Assembly (NCBI GenBank): GCA_018136815.1
Contig: CM030931.1
Coordinates: 11,769,380 to 11,833,379, forward strand
Origin: Isochrysis galbana
Taxonomy: Eukaryota; Haptophyta; Isochrysidales; Isochrysidaceae
DNA: 64,000 nucleotides
Direction of reading: 5' to 3'
Shown: positions 43,358 to 52,329 of the stretch, piece by piece
Numbering within the stretch: position 1 is the first letter of the stretch
Layout: each line of letters begins with the position of its first letter
Made by a program: the position numbers and the translations under genes
Notes under the pieces: generated by a model
The model's database searches: none
Told to the model about the DNA's origin: nothing
Seen by the model: the letters and a program-made list of their open reading frames with translations, nothing else

Positions 43358-44758
43358 ATGGGTGTGCGGTCAAGTAAGGAGACCTTTTGTACCCGAGTGG
43401 AGGGAGGGGGGGCTGGGGGGGGGCGGTGGATGCCGCGGAAGGAACTGACGTGCGAGGTGTGCGCGGGCACGCTGCCGCGCGTGCGCCAGGCTGCTTGTCC
43501 GTGGTGCGAGTACGTGTGCTGCATCGGGTGCCAGAAGCGCTACCTGCTCTCGCTCAGCACGGAGCCCAAGTGCATGGCGTGCGACCGCGCGTGGAACCGC
43601 GAGACGCTGCAACGGCTGCTGCCGCGCACCTTCTGCGACGGCCCGCTGCGCGAGCACCGTGCGCTCCAGCTTCTCGAGCGCGAGCGCGCGATGCTGCCGG
43701 CTACCCAGCCGCACGTCGAGACGGAGCTCGCGCGCCGGCGCGCCTGCGAGCGCGTCGAGCGGTTGCGCGTCGAGCAGGACGCCCTCCGGTTGCAGATGAG
43801 CCGGCTGCAGGGCCAGCTCGCGAACGAGCTCGCCAGGGTGCGCGCCATCGTGCACGGCGTCGACACGGCCTCCAACCCGCGCGCCGAGTTCCGCCACAAG
43901 TGCCCCGCCGACGGCTGCCGCGGGTTCGTCTCCTCCGCCTGGAAGTGTGGCGTCTGCGAGCAGTTCATCTGCCCGGAGTGCAACGAGGTCAAGGGCACCG
44001 TGCGCGACGCGCCGCACGCCTGCGACCCGGGCGACGTCGAGTCGATGCGCGCGATCCGCCGCGAGTGCCGCGAGTGCCCCGGGTGCGGCACTCCCGTATC
44101 GCGCGTCGAGGGTTGCAACCAAATGTGGTGCACGCGCTGCCACGTGGCTTTCGACTGGCGCACCGGCCGCGCCATCATGAGCGGAGCGGTGCACAACCCG
44201 CACATGTACGAGTGGCAGCGCGCACACGGAGCTGGGGAGCGACCGCCGCTCGAGGCGGAGCACGGGTGCGGGCTGCCGCCCCTCACAAGCCTGCACGCCA
44301 TCCTTCGTCGGCAGCAGGACTTGACCCTCGCCCGCGCCGTCCTCAACTTGCACCAGCTCCTGGTGCACACGGAGCACGTGATGATGCCGGCGCCCGCTCG
44401 CGACGCCGCGCCCCTCGCCGAGGAGGAAGAGAATCGCGCGCTGCGCGTCCGCTACATGCTCGGTGAGCTATCTGAAAAGGACTGGGCCACGCGCCTGCAA
44501 CGCCGACAGAAGGCGCGCGAAAAGGCGCGCGACCTGCATCACCTGCTGCAGATGTTCGTGCGCGTCGGGACCGATCTGCTGCGCCAGTGGCACAACGCGG
44601 ACCCGCGCCCGCCCCTCGAGAATCTCCTCGCCGAATTTGACGCCCTCAGCGCCTACTTCAACGAACAGTCCGAACGCTTGCGCGCACTGTACAAGTGCGT
44701 GGTGCCCGTGCTACTTTCCGACGCGCCACACACCTTCCGGTGGGGGCACCCCGCGTAA
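43358..44758 (+). CDS. Giant-virus-type RING/IBR-like zinc-ribbon protein
   Basis: 466 aa, intact, single exon. From the start at 43358 (purine at -3, G at +4; alternative Met 43430): an N-terminal RING-like set CEVC...CPWC..VCCIGCQKRYL...CMAC (residues 32-80). Next a coiled-coil with the block RERAMLPATQPHVETEL, then KCPADGCRGFVSSAWKCGVC, ICPECNEVKG, APHACDPGDVES, CPGCGTPVSRVEGCNQMWCT, CHVAFDWRTG and HNPHMYEWQR. These blocks, in this order, are what I recall for a protein widely conserved in phycodnaviruses and mimivirus-like algal viruses (an IBR-like putative ubiquitin ligase or zinc-ribbon protein); I know no close cellular equivalent. Extremely GC-rich codon use. Suggests insertion from a GC-rich large DNA virus. 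Confidence 0.85.
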   Translation: MGVRSSKETFCTRVEGGGAGGGRWMPRKELTCEVCAGTLPRVRQAACPWCEYVCCIGCQKRYLLSLSTEPKCMACDRAWNRETLQRLLPRTFCDGPLREHRALQLLERERAMLPATQPHVETELARRRACERVERLRVEQDALRLQMSRLQGQLANELARVRAIVHGVDTASNPRAEFRHKCPADGCRGFVSSAWKCGVCEQFICPECNEVKGTVRDAPHACDPGDVESMRAIRRECRECPGCGTPVSRVEGCNQMWCTRCHVAFDWRTGRAIMSGAVHNPHMYEWQRAHGAGERPPLEAEHGCGLPPLTSLHAILRRQQDLTLARAVLNLHQLLVHTEHVMMPAPARDAAPLAEEEENRALRVRYMLGELSEKDWATRLQRRQKAREKARDLHHLLQMFVRVGTDLLRQWHNADPRPPLENLLAEFDALSAYFNEQSERLRALYKCVVPVLLSDAPHTFRWGHPA

Positions 44759-44780
44759 CGACCCCACGCACCAGTCAACT

Positions 44781-44962
44781 ATAACCCGTAACGAAACACA
44801 CACACAAACCAAAACACACGGACATACACGCTACGAGGTATTAAGGAGTGGAGCGAAGGCAGAAGCATTTTTTTGGATCATTCGCGAAAACACTTCACTC
44901 AACCGAATCATTTGTAATCCACAGTATCTAGCAGAAAAAAAAAGTTTCGTCACAGGTCCCTC
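44781..44962. mobile_element. Non-autonomous derivative of the IS5-like element
   Basis: The right 115 bp (44848-44962) are nearly identical to the transposase 5' end and terminus at 30650-30762 (ggatcattcgcgaaaacac, then aaaagtttcgtcacaggtcc). The left end has the opposing terminus cccgtaacgaaac (44785-44797). Together: about 180 bp with imperfect TIRs CC(C/T)GTRACGAAAC and no coding capacity. The first 65 bp recur alone at 45194-45260. Confidence 0.65.
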
Positions 44963-44969
44963 GTATTTT

Positions 44970-45183
44970 TTTTTAAAAATTCACTTTTTACATCACACAA
45001 ACTTGACTCGGTGCACGGGGGCGAACTTCTGAGAAAAGCCTCCAAGGAACTCGAGGGCGTCCTTGCTGGCGGGGGCAGCACGATGGGATCGAGCTTGCGC
45101 GTGCGGATCTCGGACGCGAGCGCCACGCGGCGCCACGGCTGGCCCTGATTCTCGGAGTGGATCATCACGCAACCGCGCGCCAT
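44970..45183 (-). CDS. Small ORF preceded by the shared motif (a)
   Basis: The start ATG at 45183 lies 10 nt after the motif GTTTCGTTACGGGTTTTA (minus strand, 45211-45194). It begins MARGCVMIHSENQGQPWRRV and continues ALASEIRTRKLDPIVLPPPA. A one-base shift near 45065 would continue as SKDALEFLGGFSQKFAPVHR with a stop at about 44998, which reads better than the in-frame end. No family recognised. Confidence 0.45.
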
Positions 45184-45550
45184 CACAACGCGGTAAAACC
45201 CGTAACGAAACACACACAAACCAAAACACACGGACATACACGCTACGAGGTCTTAAGGATCCTCTCACTGTCCAGTGAGAGGAATCGTTCAGAATTTGTT
45301 GGTTACTCGAGTTCGATGTTCAGGTCATGCAGTTCCTCGTCGACTCCGGGAGATGGTCCCCATCGGGGTGCCTCCCCACGAGAGAGAATGGCAGCACGAG
45401 GTCAGTCATGGCCACCGAACTGGGGTCGTGTCGGGAAGAAGCCGGGGTCGTGTCGGGGAGAAGCCGGGGTCGTCGCAAATCTGAGTATGTTGACCGCGCG
45501 CCCCTCAGCCGCGCCCATCTCAGCCGCGCCCCATCTCAACCGCGCCCATC

Positions 45551-45823
45551 TCAGCCGCTCAACCACCTCGATCGAGTGCACGAGGCGAGAACCAGGTGCC
45601 CGGGTAACATGTCGATCACCGAGCCCGCGGATGGAACACGCCGCAACCGCGAGACCATTGGTACCCCCGTGAGCGCGATCACCGTGAAGCACAGGCACGC
45701 AATGTACCACATTGCCAACAGAGCAAAGGCGAGTCCACCCATTCCGTCCCCTGGTGGCATGCGAGCTCTGCTTTCCTCCCCAGGTGGCATGCGAGCTCTG
45801 CTTTCCTCGAGTCTGATCGCCAC
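45551..45823 (-). CDS. Small membrane ORF preceded by the shared motif (b)
   Basis: 90 aa. The motif GTTTCGTTACGGGTTTTA (45884-45867) lies 43 nt upstream of the Met at 45823. The N-terminus has a duplicated EESRARMPPG (a DNA direct repeat). It is followed by one membrane segment (LAFALLAMWYIACLCFTVIA) and a polar tail. An ORF start inside or after the duplication is possible. No homologue recognised. Confidence 0.4.
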   Translation of the reverse strand: MAIRLEESRARMPPGEESRARMPPGDGMGGLAFALLAMWYIACLCFTVIALTGVPMVSRLRRVPSAGSVIDMLPGHLVLASCTRSRWLSG

Positions 45824-45895
45824 GGCGCGTAATCAAAGTGCTCGAATTGGGAAGTCCAAAAAACTCTAAAACCCGTAACGAAACACCTACCCTCT

Positions 45896-46010
45896 CGGAA
45901 AGTTGTCAGATTTATGCGCGGTTTGGAAGGGTGGCATGCGCGGTTTGTGATATCGCTAATCTGACAACTTTCCGCGTGAGGTTGTAGGGGGGAAAACAAA
46001 CAACTTCCTG
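45896..46010. repeat. Hairpin element, copy 1 (shorter)
   Basis: Arms ggaaagttgtcagatt and aatctgacaactttcc flank a 45-bp loop containing tgcgcggtttg twice. The right arm continues into gggggaaaacaaacaactt; the left arm lacks that extension. Same sequence as 46066-46208 with small differences. Confidence 0.85.
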
Positions 46011-46065
46011 GGGAATGCAGCTCGCCTGAGCAGCTCCCCTCCGCAGGCCGTGCAGTCTCCCCTGA

Positions 46066-46208
46066 AAGTTGTTTGTTTCCCCCCCTACCCCCTCGCGCGG
46101 AAAGTTGTCAGATTTACGCGCGGTTTGAAGGGGTGGCATGCGCGGTTTGTGATATCGCTAATCTGACAACTTTCCGCGTGAGGGGGTAGGGGGGGAAACA
46201 AACAACTT
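46066..46208. repeat. Long hairpin element, copy 2
   Basis: Inverted arms of about 50 bp: aagttgtttgtttccccc... on the left, ending gtcagatt at 46114, and aatctgacaactttcc... from 46159 to 46208 on the right. The loop is about 44 bp. Inverse similarity extends a further 15 bp outward (cgtgcagtctcccc), into the Gypsy coding fragment on the right, so part of the arm derives from that element. Confidence 0.9.
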
Positions 46209-46214
46209 CCTGGG

Positions 46215-46840
46215 GAGACTGCACGACCTGGGGAGGAGGGCTGCTCGGGCGAGCTGCAGGCAGCTCGACCTCCATGACGTGCGTGTGCCGAGGGTTCTTC
46301 GGGTCGAGGGCGAACGCGTCGATATGCCGTGCCAGCAGGCAGCGTACGCGCTGCTTCTGGGACGGCGACAATTGCTTGTCGGGGTCAATGGTGATAGCGT
46401 CGAGGAGCGCGCGCTGTGCCTCGGTGAGCGAGGACTCGGGGTCGTCTCCATCACCGGCGGCTGTCGACCGCGCCTCGTGCAACTTGTACTCGATGTGAGC
46501 TGACGCCACCGGCGAGTACGCAGGAAGAGTTACAGGTCGTGGCGCCAAGTTCCAAATGGTGATCAACACCTCTCCCTCCGGAGTTGGAGTTTCGACGCTA
46601 GTGGCGACCATTGGAGGAGAATCGAGGCCATCACGAGGCGGTAGACGGTCGACGAGGATGGCGGAGTCGGGGTAGTTCTCGATGACCTCTAGAGGTAGGC
46701 AAACAGAGAACGTACCCTTCGATCGCGCGGGGATGGTGATGGGCTGCCTGGTGTACAGAGCAAACTCTTTCAACGAGGCAGCCGACGACGGGCCCTTTGG
46801 ACGCCCAACGTCTCCGAGTGAGGCCCTGAGAGCCCAACTT
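46215..46840 (-). pseudogene. Ty3/Gypsy pol fragment (protease-RT linker)
   Basis: Minus frame with LKEFALYTRQPITIPARSKG, PAYSPVASAHIEYKLHEA, then LSPSQKQRVRCLLARHIDAF and ALDPKNPRHTHVMEVELP. The L..h.daFa.dpknPr.th...el block is the N-terminal edge of Gypsy reverse transcriptase after the retropepsin. The frame then runs into the hairpin element at 46208. RT catalytic motifs, RNase H and integrase are absent. Confidence 0.75.
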
Positions 46841-47491
46841 CGAAGTGATTCCGGGCGCGCTGCGTGCCCGATTTCGACGATCCACCCAGATGGGGAGCCT
46901 CATCAGACACCAAGTACACAGGGGCCACCCACACAGTCACGCCAATCAGGCAGGTCGCGCGCCGAATCCTCGTCGCAGTCAGTCATCTGCACATCCCTTT
47001 GAATGTTGACGTCTGACGTAGCCGAGGGAGCGCCGCCGCCGCCGCCGCCCCCACTTACTGGCCCGTCGCCGCCGCCGCTTTTGTCGATGCTTACTTAGGT
47101 CTGACTGGCGGACTGCCAGCGACTCTCTGTTTCAGCTGCCCACCGGAGGTTGACTGACGCCGCGTCGGCTCCGCGGTCTACAGCTCTACTTGACTTCTTC
47201 GTCAAGTATTGCCAAGACCTTGGTGTGCTTCTTCGCTTATCGAGCTCCGCGTGCCCGGAGTGCTTTCTTTGCGCCGTCGCGCTTCATCAACAGTATAAAT
47301 TTATTTCTAATGCCACCTGCCAAGGCCACCACCCAGCGGCAGACAATGATTTCTGCTCTGGATGGTGATTGCAGCTCATCACACCTGTCCCGCGAGAGAT
47401 CTAACGTACACTGCTTCGTTTACGTATATGTGCGACCCAATTGGCAGAGGGGAACAGCCGCTCTGCGCATTGCACGGCCATCGCGGGGGAG

Positions 47492-47714
47492 CTAGCGAGT
47501 GGGATGCCTGGGTCTTGCTATACTTGGAAAGATGAACCGGAGGATGAGAACCAAAACTACAACGACGAAGAGTGGAATCACACTCTTTGTGTACGCGATT
47601 GCGAAAACCGCAAGAAGGGCGATGCCCACTGCCATAAAAATACGCCACTTGCCGCGTCTGGTCTTCCATTCGCTTGGCAAGATGCGCCTCGTCAATGAAA
47701 ACCGGGTACGCCAT
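47492..47714 (-). CDS. Small two-segment membrane ORF preceded by the shared motif (c)
   Basis: The motif variant GTTTCGTTACGCGTTTATA (47740-47722) is 7 nt upstream of ATG at 47714: MAYPVFIDEAHLAKRMEDQT and RQVAYF. A one-base slip in a T5 run near 47636 would lead into MAVGIALLAVFAIAYTKS and VIPLFVVVVLVLILRFIFPS, two adjacent membrane segments, with a stop at 47492. The membrane part is also open without the slip from an upstream frame. Function unknown; orientation and leader match ORFs (a) and (b). Confidence 0.45.
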
Positions 47715-47820
47715 CGATTTCTATAAACGCGTAACGAAACTTTTTGACATGGGGCCATAGGGTGAGGGAGCGGGCGCGAGGGCGGCGAGGGCGGCGAGGG
47801 TGGCGGGAGGAACTGAACTC

Positions 47821-48198
47821 TCACATGGCAGTGCGCCGTCGACTGGAGCTTTGGGAAGAGAAGGGAGTCGTGGATGGTGCTACTAGCAGTGTAACATCCC
47901 AACCTTCATTCATCATCTGCCTCAGCACACCTTGATATTTATTTTCGAACTCCTTCTGCATTTCTGTTAGATAGAGAGGGATGAAGTCCCTCAAAACCGT
48001 GATGTCCCACTCATCAATCCTCATCTGCTTCATTATATCAATGAAGTCGTATTTGTCATTACCATCTGGTCTATACATGTAGAGATGATTCTGCACCTTT
48101 TGTACATCTTCTCGATGGGCGGCCTTCCGCCTCATGTACTCGTCAATTGTCTTCTTATCGCTGTCGCTGTATCCTCGAAAGTATATGTGCGGATACAT
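47821..48198 (-). CDS. Hypothetical protein, AT-richer than neighbours
   Basis: 125 aa: MYPHIYFRGYSDSDKKTIDE, then charged helices (YMRRKAAHREDVQKVQ; DKYDFIDIMKQMRIDEWDIT; FIPLYLTEMQKEFENKYQGV). Codon use is AT-richer than any host gene in the window and the amino-acid composition is not repeat-like, which supports coding. The C-terminal 20 residues (SSQSSSRRR) may be non-coding read-through. No family recognised; it could belong to the virus-like segment. Confidence 0.45.
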   Translation of the reverse strand: MYPHIYFRGYSDSDKKTIDEYMRRKAAHREDVQKVQNHLYMYRPDGNDKYDFIDIMKQMRIDEWDITVLRDFIPLYLTEMQKEFENKYQGVLRQMMNEGWDVTLLVAPSTTPFSSQSSSRRRTAM

Positions 48199-48214
48199 CG
48201 GATACTTATCCCCC

Positions 48215-48512
48215 TATAACTTATCGAGAAAAAAATCCATGGTCTGCCCACTTGACCTTTTGTACTTTGGTATCTACCCCCCTCGGTGCCATAGCACGAA
48301 GGACCATGTCACGTCGAAAACAGCTAGCGTGCAATGCAAATGCTGCTACATAACAAAAACAGCTAGCGTGTAATGCAAATGCTGCTACATAATGTGATTG
48401 AGTGCGCGTGCACGTCGATCTTGGCAAAAATAGAACACGGGGTGTATAAATAGCCATGGACATTCGACAGCTCAACTCGACTGATGTCCCACGGTTGACG
48501 GATCGACACCTT
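48215..48512 (-). repeat. Ty1/Copia 3'-pol and terminal fragment, deleted copy
   Basis: Matches 51385-51580 (tcgagaaaaaaatccatggt; ggtatctacccccct; gccatagcacgaaggaccat) and then 51840-51935 (tagaacacggggtgtataaa; tagccatggacattcgacag). The region between is deleted and a 39-bp unit containing agcgt(g)caatgcaaatgct is duplicated at about 48325-48390. Confidence 0.7.
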
Positions 48513-48714
48513 CTCGCCGCCGTCCTCGCCCTCGCCCAAGCTCGCTTGCCCGCCTTCCTGGGGAGCGGCGGCGCGCTCCATGGCGACCAACTATAAAGTT
48601 AGTTGTTTTCTTGGGCTTTGGAGAACGGTCAAAAAATGCAGCCCTCCCGCCCTCCCCACATGTTAGTTGTCATAAATCACAGTTTGACCGCCCGACCAGA
48701 AGGCAGTGGCTGAG

Positions 48715-48815
48715 GTTGGTTGTGCGGGCCCACATAGGAGGGTGTCCGCGATGGAGTGAGGGGGGCGTGAGGCCCCCATTGATCCCCACTTATAAAAGTA
48801 GGTTGTCCTCGGCGT
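48715..48815 (+). repeat. Dispersed repeat B, copy 3
   Basis: tgtccgcgatggagtgaggg, gaggcccccattgatcccc, cttataaaagtaggttg. Confidence 0.75.
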
Positions 48816-48839
48816 CCCTCAGCTATAGCATGGCAAAAC

Positions 48840-50935
48840 CTGGGCCCACACCCCGCCCTCTTCACGGGACTCTCGCTTTCCCTCTATCCCCTCACTCTCC
48901 TCTCTCTCTCCTGCGCCGCGTGCGCATGACCCGCGCCCTGAGCCGCTACTGCCACTATGCGGACCGCCCGAGCCACTGTCGACATCGCCACCGTCCGAGA
49001 CGCTGCCGCTGCCGCTCGAGCTGCCTCCATCAGAAGCGCCGCCGTTGCCGTCGGTGCCGCGAAGCCCCGCTACCTGCCCTCTCCACCGCCGTCGCCCGTG
49101 AGGCCGTCGCAGACCAAGGGGCCGCCCCGCCCATCACTTCAGCCACCGCCTCGGCGCGCCCAAGGCCTCGCCGATGTCGCCTCTCGCCCAGCCGTCGCCG
49201 CGCCTCGTCCGGGGGCCGCCCTCACTGCCCAAGCCGGTCCTGCTACTCCCTACACGATTCGAGCCGCTGCCGCCGTCGCCCGGGCACTCCAAGCCACGGT
49301 TGTCACCGCCGCTTTCCATGCTGCAGCTACCATCCCCATCAATGATGCCGGGGCGCCCCTCCTCGGCCCCTAAGCCGTGTGCACCATCGCAAGCTGCGAT
49401 GCCGCCTTGACCAACACCCCGAAATACAGCCAGAGCCTCGCCGCCACCGCCGCCGTTCCGCCCCGCCGCCGCCGCTGAGGGCACCGTCATCGCCAGAGCC
49501 GGCGCGCCACGGTCCGAGCCACCGCCGTCCGGGCCGCCGCTACCGCCGACCAGGCCGCTATCGCCCGAGCCACCGCCCCCCGAGCCGCCCCGTGAGGGGC
49601 CACCATCCGAGCCGCCGGTGTACAGAGCGCTGCCGCCGCTGCCAAAGCGGCTTACGTCCGAGCTACCGCAGCCACCAACGCTGAACTCGCCAGCATCGCT
49701 GCCACCGCGTTCTGGGCCGCCATCGTCACTGCCGCCGCAGTCCCCGTCGCAACCGCCGCAGTCTGCGCGTCCGGCTGCGCTGCCCATTCCCCGCGAACAG
49801 TTGTCGCCGATGCTAACGTTTGAGCCGCCACCGCCACTCACCTCCTCCCGCTCGCCCCCAACCTCCACACGCTCTCGGCCTCCGCCGCTGTCCGATTTGT
49901 GATTGCGCCGCGGCCTCCGCCATCCTAGTCGCCGGCGCCGGCGCTGCTGCCCGTCATATCGCGGCCGTCGCTGGCCCCCGGGAAGCCATCTGAGCCGCTG
50001 ACGTCCGCCTCAACACCGCCCGAGCCGCGATCGTCCGGGGCACTACCGTCAGGGCCGACGCCGATCAAGCCGACGCTAAAGCAGCCTCCGCCATCAGCGC
50101 CGCCGCCACGATAGCCGCCGCCGCCTACTATGACGACGTCCGTCTCTTCGCTCCCCGCGCCGCCGCCGCAATCGCCGCCGGCGCCCCCTCGCGCGGTTCC
50201 TCAGACGCTCCAATCGCCACTAGCCACACCGTCGCCACCATCGTCTCTGCTCCCGCCGCTACAGCCGCAGCCTCTAGAGCCGCAGCCTCCGGCGCAGTTG
50301 CTGCCACCGCCGTCCAAGCTGCCACGCTTGCCATTCACACATCCCGATCAGCCGCTGTCCGGGCTGCCGCCACGCTCGCCGCCGCCGTGCCTGCGGCTGC
50401 CTGCGCCCGGGCTGCCGCCGCCCGCGCTGCCGGAGCCGTCCGAGTCGCCCGCGCCACTCCCACCGCCCGAGCTACCACCACACTCGCCATTCTCACGCCC
50501 TCCCTCTCCTTTTTGGCCATCCTCGAGGGCGCCGTCCGAGCAGCTGCTGCCCGCGCCGACGCTGTGCTTGCCGCCGTCGCGCCCCGCGGACTCCCCGTCC
50601 CTCCGCTGGTGCCTCCCTCCTCCGCGATCACATCGCCTCCGCCGAGGTCTGGCCCCTCTCCGGCCCACTTCGCCACATCCAACACAAGGGAGGGGGCACC
50701 CAGGGATCCAGCCGCCCTCCAGGGCCGCTCCGCTGAGGCCAGGCTCGGCGGCCGGGCGCACGCAAGGTGTTTGCGCCCCGTCTGGCCCCACCCCGACTGC
50801 AGACGACGTAGGGGGCCCTACCGACCCCCAGGGTCCTCCTTCCACCAGAGGCCCTCCGCCTCGCGCCGCCGCCCTAACGCGCGCCGCTTCTCTCTTCTCT
50901 CTTCCTTCTCTTCCCATTGCTCTCTCTACTAGATA
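48840..50935 (+). repeat. 2-kb GCC/CCG-periodic block, copy 1
   Basis: The plus strand is an almost continuous degenerate (CCG/GCC)n sequence, with the phase changing every 50-300 bp, so Ala-, Pro- and Arg-rich frames alternate. The last 250 bp (cacaagggagggggcaccca; aggctcggcggcc; gaggccctccgcctcgcg) are homologous to 60490-60740, and the starts also resemble each other. No start, domain or stable frame. It may be a decayed repetitive gene, an element interior or an expanded minisatellite. Confidence 0.65.
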
Positions 50936-51160
50936 GCGAATGTTTGGCCCCATACCAAGGGGGCCCAGTGATAGATAGCAACGTTGTGTAGACGAGAGGT
51001 AACATCCGACATCGATCGGCTAGCGCACTCTAGCGACGGGGTAAACGACGACGTTGCCACACCGGCAGTAGAACTGACACGTCTACAATAGAACTCAACT
51101 CAGACACTCCCCCACAGCCATACACATCGCTGGACTGTGGACTGTGGAATCCGCTTAACC

Positions 51161-51580
51161 TTATTCATTGAGGAGGGAAGCGCGATGACGGAGAAAGGTA
51201 GTCTTGTCCAGGCATTTAGTAAAGATATCAGCAGTCATCGCCGATGTCGAGATCCAATGCGGCATAGAGATACGATGGAGAAATTGTTCACGAGCATAAA
51301 GTAACCAACGAGCATCCTTCGTCTTTGGCATGTACAATGTATCACTAGTGTGGCGCACGTGTAGAGTACTTTGGTGATGTGTGAACTTATCGAGAAAAAA
51401 ATCCATGGTCTGCCCACTTGCCGAATCCTCATATCTTCCAGAACTTTGGTATCTACCCCCCTGGGGGCTACTGCATGCGGTTCCAACTCATTCAGTAACT
51501 GCAGGATGCGGCGATCTTTCAGGTCGCACGTTATGATGCTCCACGTCGCCCTCAGTGCCATAGCACGAAGGACCATGTCA
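51161..51580 (-). pseudogene. Ty1/Copia RNase H C-terminal fragment
   Basis: Minus frame with KDARWLLYAREQFLHRISMP, HWISTSAMTADIFTKCLDKT and FLRHRASLLNE-stop at 51161. The block of T..M.ADI(F/L)TK.L....F..HR is the end of the Copia RNase H domain. Upstream coding is interrupted; 51410-51580 continues in another frame. A direct relative is at 48215-48512. Confidence 0.75.
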
Positions 51581-51619
51581 CGTGATGTCTACTTTTCTTC
51601 AAAAACAGCTTGATACCGA

Positions 51620-51940
51620 CCGTGATGAACTAGCGTGCAATGCAAATGCTGCTACATGGGAGATCTAACGTACACTACTTACTACTTGTTTTACGTAATT
51701 GTGCGACCGGGTACCGCAGGGGAATAGTTGCTACGCGCGCCCCCCCCCCCCCACGGGGGCGCCGATGCACGGCGTGCACATGGGTGATTGCAGTGCGCGT
51801 GCACGGCGTGCACATGGGTGATTGCAGCTCAAGCATGATATGGACAAAAATAGAACACGGGGAGTATAAATAGCCATGGACATTCGACAGCTCAACTCGA
51901 CTGATGTCCCACGGTTGACGGATCGACACCTTATATCCGG
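51620..51940. promoter_or_regulatory. Copia-associated terminal region with TATA-like box
   Basis: Carries agcgtgcaatgcaaatgctg, a duplicated 27-bp unit with cacggcgtgcacatgggtga at 51763-51830, then gtataaatagcc at about 51870 followed by tagccatggacattcgacag. The last 90 bp are repeated at 48426-48512 and 38600-38665. TATAAATA in a shared terminal segment suggests an LTR or leader promoter, not tested. Confidence 0.4.
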
Positions 51941-52059
51941 ATATTTCTGCCAAGGACTACACAATATCTCTTCTAAAACTTTATTAACGCCGCACCACTC
52001 ACTTGACTTGTGCTTATGCATTGTCAACCTAAGCCTCTGTTACGCCCTAAAAAAAACAT

Positions 52060-52210
52060 CTGAAGATTCTGGGCTACACACCTACTAGACTAGGGCACTT
52101 CCCTATCTCTATTGACATCGCCCTTCTCTTCCCTTTCCTCCACCCCTCCCCTTCCCCCGTCATTCCTTTGTCGTCGGAATCCGGGGTTCGGCCCAGGTGC
52201 GCTACCTTGG
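52060..52210 (+). repeat. Dispersed repeat M, copy 3
   Basis: tgaagattctgggctacaca, then cctacta, a pyrimidine-rich body, cattcctttgtcgtcgg and atccggggttcggccc, as at 33270. Confidence 0.6.
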
Positions 52211-52329
52211 GCCTGGTTCAGAGTGCGGGTTCCGGGCAGGCCTGTTGTTCGATCCTGCGTGCCTCCGTTACGCCCTAAATCCGCTTGCGTCGCGACATGA
52301 TGTGTTCCCGTACTCACGGGCAGCGGGTG

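Noticed and set aside
43370-44377. Long minus-strand frame opposite the RING/zinc-ribbon gene (335 codons), with a second antisense frame of 276 codons
   Set aside because: GC-rich third positions of the real gene keep antisense frames open. They show no domain and are Ala/Arg/Leu-biased, while the plus strand has conserved Cys/His blocks.
48840-50935. Ala/Pro-rich proteins of 130-270 aa in the GCC-periodic blocks
   Set aside because: Frames alternate every few hundred bases because the triplet phase shifts. No conserved frame between the two homologous blocks.
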